Positions 59,703 to 64,000 of a stretch of DNA of 64,000 nt are shown here, one piece after another; positions within the stretch are counted from its first letter, which is position 1, and every line of letters begins with the position of its first letter. The notes below the pieces were generated by a model. It was given only the letters and a program-made list of their open reading frames with translations, was not told the DNA's origin and did not search any database. Position numbers and translations under genes: made by a program. Origin of the DNA: CAZLFQ01 sp964558975. GTDB taxonomy: Bacteria; Pseudomonadota; Alphaproteobacteria; Rickettsiales; Midichloriaceae. The DNA lies in NCBI GenBank assembly GCA_964558975.1, contig CAZLFQ010000001.1, positions 496,001 to 560,000 of the forward strand, in the 5' to 3' direction.

Positions 59703-61546
59703 AAATCCAAGAGAAAGTCGTTTTAGCTCAAATCCCATTGGGTGTTATAATTGCTATAATGGGGATATTATTTGTATTTACAATTGGACATATTGGTGCA
59801 AACACAAGCGACATTGTAACGAGCAATTATAGAAGTATCATAGCTCTTCAAAAAATGCGTCAATCTCTTGATGGATTTGACAATATTGTTTGGAGACTTA
59901 TATCGCGGAATTACTCATCCAAAGGCGAAATACAATATATGATGAGAAATTATTCTGAAGAATTTGAGACACAGCTCAATATTCAAAAAACCAATGTTGC
60001 TATATATGGAGAACTTGAATCTACAGAGCATCTAGAAGAAAAATGGCAAGAATATAAGAGAGCTTTAGATGAATTTGTAAATCTAGGTTTGGACAAAGCT
60101 TATGTAGGAAGCGCAATGTACCAAGAAAAGTTGCGACCTAAGCATAACTCATTGAGAGATTCAATACATGTACTTACAGACCTCAATCAGGATGATATAT
60201 ACTATCGAAGCGAAGGAGTTTCAGAAATGATCAGCAATGTTTCTACCGTCATGATGACATTCGCAGTTGCTGCATTTTTTACTGGCCTTTTGATATCAGC
60301 ACTACTAACAAATAAAATTATGCTTCCATTAAGAACTTTGACAAATTTAGTAAGAGAAATTACCGATGGACGAATGGGTGTACGACTCAATATCCAAGGT
60401 GATGATGAAGTTGCAGAGCTTGGTAGAGAGTTCAATTTGATGGCTTCTAATCTCGAACAATACAGACATAGCTCAATTGGAGAGTTAGTAAGAGCGAAAT
60501 TATTTTTACAAGTAGCAATTGATACCCTGCCTGACCCACTTTTAATTGTTAATCAAATAGGTAGAACTATAAATATAAATAGCACTTCTCGCAAAGAATT
60601 TGGGTATATAGATGATCCTTATAATGGTTTTGAAGATTTTCTAGAAAAAGTACCTTATGTCATTAAGCAAAAAGTTGACTTAATAATTGAGTTTTGTTTT
60701 TCAAATCCTAATCAACCGATTCCCAAAGATTTAACCAAACCTATTCTAGCTAGTTATAATCACAAATTGACTGAGTTTATCCCGATTGTACAACCAATAT
60801 TAGAACCAACAATTGGTGTAATTGCTATTGCAATTATCCTGAGGAACATCACTAATATTGATGTAAAAGGTTACATAAAAGCTGATAAATTCGTAAGCCT
60901 TACACATGAATTGCTACTACCTCTAAACTCAGTGCATATCGCTATACACACCTGTTTAGAAAAAGTATTAGGAGATTTAAACCTAAAACAAGAAGAGTTC
61001 TTAACCTCAGCAAGGAATGATTGTTTCAGAATTAAAAAAATGATCACCAATCTTCAAGACTTGGATAAGCTAGAAGATATAACTCAAACTTCAGAAAAGA
61101 GAGAAGAGTCAATTAAAGAAATTATATCTGAATCTGCTAAATCAATGGAAGTAATTTCAACAAGTAAAAATGTTAATATCGAGACAGAGCTTTCATTATT
61201 ATTTGATAAAATTTATTGCAATAAAGAACAGCTACAACTTGTATTCAATAATTTGCTTGATAATGCAATTCAACATAGTGAAGTTGGAGATACGGTAAAT
61301 ATTAGACTACAAGAAAAAGAAAATGAAATATCATGCTTAATTCATAACAGAGGATCTTATATTCCAGCGGAATATCATGCACGAGTCTTTGATAAGTTCT
61401 TCAAAATGCCTAATGAGGACTCTAGAAGAGATGGTCTTGGATTATATTTAGCAAAAAAAATCATTGAGCAGCATGGTGGTAAAATTGGTGTGCGCAGCTC
61501 GAAGAGGCTCGGAACAACATTCTGGGTAAAATTACCTAAAATATAA
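59699..61546 (+). CDS. Histidine kinase following the KdpD half
   Basis: A 615-residue membrane kinase. Residues ~10-30 and ~177-200 are two membrane segments flanking a helical periplasmic four-helix-type sensor (~40-175). A HAMP linker (KIMLPLRTLTNLV, VAELGREFNLMASNLE) and a PAS-like region (DTLPDPLLIVNQIGRTI) follow. The H box is FVSLTHELLLPLNSVHI, and the ATP site has NNLLDNAIQHS, GLGLYLAKKIIEQHGG. It overlaps the KdpD sensor half (ATGA) and so is likely its kinase module. It is unlike the transmitter of a full-length KdpD, so it may be a recruited kinase. No kdpE follows. Confidence 0.9.
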   Translation: MKIQEKVVLAQIPLGVIIAIMGILFVFTIGHIGANTSDIVTSNYRSIIALQKMRQSLDGFDNIVWRLISRNYSSKGEIQYMMRNYSEEFETQLNIQKTNVAIYGELESTEHLEEKWQEYKRALDEFVNLGLDKAYVGSAMYQEKLRPKHNSLRDSIHVLTDLNQDDIYYRSEGVSEMISNVSTVMMTFAVAAFFTGLLISALLTNKIMLPLRTLTNLVREITDGRMGVRLNIQGDDEVAELGREFNLMASNLEQYRHSSIGELVRAKLFLQVAIDTLPDPLLIVNQIGRTININSTSRKEFGYIDDPYNGFEDFLEKVPYVIKQKVDLIIEFCFSNPNQPIPKDLTKPILASYNHKLTEFIPIVQPILEPTIGVIAIAIILRNITNIDVKGYIKADKFVSLTHELLLPLNSVHIAIHTCLEKVLGDLNLKQEEFLTSARNDCFRIKKMITNLQDLDKLEDITQTSEKREESIKEIISESAKSMEVISTSKNVNIETELSLLFDKIYCNKEQLQLVFNNLLDNAIQHSEVGDTVNIRLQEKENEISCLIHNRGSYIPAEYHARVFDKFFKMPNEDSRRDGLGLYLAKKIIEQHGGKIGVRSSKRLGTTFWVKLPKI

Positions 61547-61548
61547 AA

Positions 61549-62733
61549 CTAGAAATAACTAATTATTGAAATTGTAGAGCTTAGCTCATCTCCATGGTGT
61601 AAGCATGTAATTAAATCAGAATTACTTTCTAAATAGCTAGTACTATTAATTGGCACTGTATTATTAGACCAGAAGCTTGTTTCTGTGGCAACATAGTCAA
61701 CACTTTTAGCATCAAGTACAATAAAATCCTCTTTACCAAGACCTTTCATTATTGCTTTGGTCATTATAAGATCTTGTTGGGTTGCACCAATAAAATCTGC
61801 TTTCCTAGTTGGAAAGAGATTTCGCGCGGCTTCATGCGAAATATTATAGGTATCCTCAATAACTCTTTCAATATTACCAACCTGAACCATATCTGATCTT
61901 CCAAACATGCCTTTAATACCTAAGTTCAAAAATTGTCCTATTCCAATTAAATCAACACATTTTCCTTCCATCAATCCTGCAAGATAGCTATCTTGCTTAA
62001 TAACATCTGTAATTTTTTCTTTAGCAAAATTATTCATTGCAGCAACCGCTTCTTTACTCCAAAACATATCAGCTGGAGTATTAAATTTAGAATTTAAAAA
62101 AGTATTCACACCTTTTTTAAAATTTGAAGAACCGAACTCACCATGATGTACATAGATATTACCATCATCTTCTTTTGCACTTAATTGATAACTACCACCA
62201 CCAATATCCCAAACAATTGCAATTCTATCTTCTGCATCGCATGGCATATAATGGCTATCCGCAGATTTATAGCCTATTTCACCTTCCTCTTGCTGAGAAA
62301 TTACTTTAAAGTTAAACCCATTTTCTTTTAGCAAATCCATATACTCTTGTATATTATCAGCATTTCTAGCCCATGCAGTTGCTATACCCGCATTATGAAC
62401 AGCCCTTGGATTATCTATCCCATAGATGTCTAGTATCTTCATTAAACTTTTAATTCCCTCTTCCATACAATCTCTAGGAATTGTTCTACCATTAGGTGAT
62501 TCACTAATACACTTTTGGTATGCCATAGGCATGTTTACTTCTTGCAGAGTTTTTACTATTTTCCCATTTTCTATATCAACTATAACTTCAACAGACTTTG
62601 TAACTCCTGAACCTACATCAAACGCAAGCCTTGTCTCTAACGGAACACTGAATTTAGTATTACAAAGAAGTGTAGAAGTAAGTGCAGATAAATTAACATT
62701 AGGAGCGAAAGAACTTTTACATTGATTAGACAT
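61549..62733 (-). CDS. Ppx/GppA-family phosphatase-like protein
   Basis: A 394-residue protein with an actin-fold Ppx/GppA domain. TRLAFDVGSGVTKSVEVIV is the first phosphate-binding loop, and the region VISQQEEGEIGYKSA (with paired Glu) and WDIGGGSYQLSAK are the family's second and third motifs. Such enzymes cleave polyphosphate or pppGpp. The C-terminal part departs from known members, and the N-terminus has ~34 extra residues, so exact activity is unsure. GAGGTGG precedes the ATG. It ends 2 bases from the convergent kinase gene. Confidence 0.8.
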   Translation of the reverse strand: MSNQCKSSFAPNVNLSALTSTLLCNTKFSVPLETRLAFDVGSGVTKSVEVIVDIENGKIVKTLQEVNMPMAYQKCISESPNGRTIPRDCMEEGIKSLMKILDIYGIDNPRAVHNAGIATAWARNADNIQEYMDLLKENGFNFKVISQQEEGEIGYKSADSHYMPCDAEDRIAIVWDIGGGSYQLSAKEDDGNIYVHHGEFGSSNFKKGVNTFLNSKFNTPADMFWSKEAVAAMNNFAKEKITDVIKQDSYLAGLMEGKCVDLIGIGQFLNLGIKGMFGRSDMVQVGNIERVIEDTYNISHEAARNLFPTRKADFIGATQQDLIMTKAIMKGLGKEDFIVLDAKSVDYVATETSFWSNNTVPINSTSYLESNSDLITCLHHGDELSSTISIISYF

Positions 62734-62831
62734 ATCACCACCTCATTTATGTAAAAAATAGTTTAAAGCAATAAAAACCATACTGCTTATTTATTAATAT
62801 TTCGTTAATAACCTTGTTTTTATATAGGTTA

Positions 62832-63836
62832 TTATAAATCTATTGGCCACCTAGACTTAGGTTCAAAATCTAATCCATTAAAGTATCCAGACTTCATGCG
62901 CTCTATACCAGCCCATGCGATCATTGCAGCATTGTCAGTACATAACCAAAGTGGAGGTGATATGACATTATATCCCTTTAAGATATTTGCAAGTTCAGAT
63001 TTTATATACTGATTTGCTGCAACGCCACCAGCAATTACAATTTGCTTAGATTCTATGCTAGTTGTGGCTATTGCTTTAGATAATTTTGAACAGATTATTT
63101 TTGAAACTGTATATTGAAAAGAGGCTGCAATATTTTGTTTAACCTCAATATCATTTATATCTACTGAATCTACAGTTTTTTTAACAGCAGTCTTAAGCCC
63201 TGAAAATGAAAAATTTAGGTCGTTTGAGTTAATAAGTGGCAATGGAAACTTATACATATTAGGATTCCCAGATTTTGCTAACTCTTCAATCTTAGGTCCC
63301 CCTGGATACGTAAGATTCATCATCTTAGCAACTTTATCAAATGCTTCACCCACGGCATCATCGATTGTCGAACCAATAATTTTATACTGCCCTACCCCTT
63401 GCGCTTCTATAATTTGACAATGCCCGCCAGAAACTAGCAACAATAAAAATGGAAAATCCAATGATTCATCAATAAGCCTTGCAGAAAGCGCATGACCTTC
63501 TAAGTGGTTTACAGCTACAAACTTTTTCTTAGCAGCAGAAGCTAAGCCTTTTGCATATAAAACGCCTACCAAGACCCCACCAATCAAACCGGGCCCACCT
63601 GTAACAGCTATTGCATCTATTTCAGACAAGTTTAATCCAGATTCTACAATAGCCTTAGCAACCATGGAATCTAGAATGTCTAAATGGCTTCTCGAAGCAA
63701 TTTCTGGAACAACCCCACCAAATACTTCATGGGCTTTTAATTGCGAGAACACCAAATGTGAATATATTTTTCTATCATCGCCAATAATAGCAACGGATGT
63801 TTCATCACAGCTAGTCTCTATTCCCAGAACGATCAT
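62832..63836 (-). CDS. tsaD: tRNA t6A threonylcarbamoyltransferase TsaD
   Basis: A 334-residue TsaD, which attaches the threonylcarbamoyl group to A37 of ANN-decoding tRNAs. Family motifs are LGIETSCDETSVAI, PEIASRSHLDIL, AVTGGPGLIGGVLVG, NHLEGHALSARL (metal-binding HxEGH), LLVSGGHCQI and PPLWLCTDNAAMIAWAG. I use the ATG at 63836, where members normally start; the frame runs 16 codons further. Its ATG overlaps the stop of tsaC upstream (ATGA), so the two steps of t6A synthesis are cotranslated. Confidence 0.96.
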   Translation of the reverse strand: MIVLGIETSCDETSVAIIGDDRKIYSHLVFSQLKAHEVFGGVVPEIASRSHLDILDSMVAKAIVESGLNLSEIDAIAVTGGPGLIGGVLVGVLYAKGLASAAKKKFVAVNHLEGHALSARLIDESLDFPFLLLLVSGGHCQIIEAQGVGQYKIIGSTIDDAVGEAFDKVAKMMNLTYPGGPKIEELAKSGNPNMYKFPLPLINSNDLNFSFSGLKTAVKKTVDSVDINDIEVKQNIAASFQYTVSKIICSKLSKAIATTSIESKQIVIAGGVAANQYIKSELANILKGYNVISPPLWLCTDNAAMIAWAGIERMKSGYFNGLDFEPKSRWPIDL

Positions 63837-64000
63837 ATTTTCACCGCACCCTGCCTTAAAATCTTTGGAATTTGCGACGTACAATCAAAAATAGTAGATG
63901 GCACAGCAAGAAGATTATCTTGAAATACAATGCCAGATACTTTGTCCAAAAAAGCAGTTTTAATTTCTTGTTCAGTTAATAAATTTGACTGACCAGAAAT
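63833..64000 (-). CDS. tsaC: Threonylcarbamoyl-AMP synthase TsaC, 3' end only
   Basis: An open frame enters from the right edge and codes for at least 55 residues before a TGA that overlaps the tsaD ATG. It begins ISGQSN, continues to LLAVPSTIFDCTSQIPKILR and ends QGAVKI. These match the end of TsaC/YrdC/Sua5 (the SGQ motif, the PSTxxD motif and a final PxILRxGA), which makes threonylcarbamoyl-AMP, the substrate of TsaD. The rest lies outside the window. Confidence 0.85.
   Translation of the reverse strand: MSGQSNLLTEQEIKTAFLDKVSGIVFQDNLLAVPSTIFDCTSQIPKILRQGAVKI

Noticed and set aside
1..64000. CRISPR arrays, insertion sequences, transposases, prophage genes
   Set aside because: No regularly spaced direct repeats, no transposase or integrase-like proteins and no phage structural genes are seen in any frame.

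Overview
The window is 64 kb of AT-rich DNA, densely packed with genes on both strands. The gene families point to a host-associated alphaproteobacterium of Rickettsiales type. Core genes of alphaproteobacterial kind (truB-rpsO-pnp, ppiD-rsmA, gcvT-gcvH-gcvPA, sucA, tsaC-tsaD, miaA, tyrS, gatC) sit beside large candidate host-interaction proteins: an ankyrin protein, a coiled-coil protein, a patatin and a lipase. Flagellar export genes (fliR, flhB), a full potassium pump (kdpABC) and homospermidine synthase suggest a less reduced member, closer to flagellated Midichloriaceae-like lineages than to Rickettsia. This placement is inferred from gene content; no phylogeny was run.

Layout. 1-2261 (minus): a large coiled-coil protein running off the left edge. 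2338-5262: csrA, a family 2 glycosyltransferase, fliR and flhB, ending in a hairpin shared with a convergent membrane-protein gene. 5914-9502: truB-rpsO-pnp with terminators after rpsO and pnp. 9642-14384: ppiD, rsmA and two tandem paralogous glycosyltransferases. 14442-16951: three accessory genes (an orphan 400-residue protein, then a promoter driving a 93-residue protein and a GHSLGG lipase). 17047-18453: homospermidine synthase, apparently starting at AUU. 18459-24758 (minus): a polysaccharide export pair with a glycosyltransferase, a membrane protein, uvrD and ruvX. 24788-25734: gatC overlapping an OmpR-type regulator. 25723-29679 (minus): an EamA exporter, a Gfo/Idh/MocA oxidoreductase, a membrane protein, tRNA-Leu(CAA), a strong palindromic element and a nucleoside deoxyribosyltransferase-like gene.

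29783-36050: folP, a glyS lacking its usual C-terminal region, tRNA-Leu(UAA), ruvA, an unusual protein combining kinase-like motifs with a new-looking short repeat, and tyrS. 36047-39705: patatin phospholipase, an EnvZ-like kinase (possible partner of the distant OmpR-type regulator), miaA and a glycine-zipper lipoprotein. 39795-42870 (minus): a small gene and the glycine cleavage genes. 42962-46645 (minus): a 1227-residue ankyrin protein. 46721-49395: a membrane protein, a dicarboxylate symporter, a conserved small gene and a short tatA. 49520-54190: an O-antigen ligase-like protein, sucA and a DUF192 protein. 54244-61546: kdpABC followed by a KdpD split into a sensor protein and a separate histidine kinase, with no kdpE. 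61549-64000 (minus): a Ppx/GppA-like protein, then tsaD overlapping the 3' end of tsaC.

The most interesting items are the kinase-like repeat protein at 32988, the small-protein/lipase cassette at 15798-16951, the nested palindrome at 28793-28879, the AUU start of homospermidine synthase, the truncated GlyS, and terminators that appear to lie inside the coding ends of convergent genes. No stretch longer than 300 bases lacks a gene.
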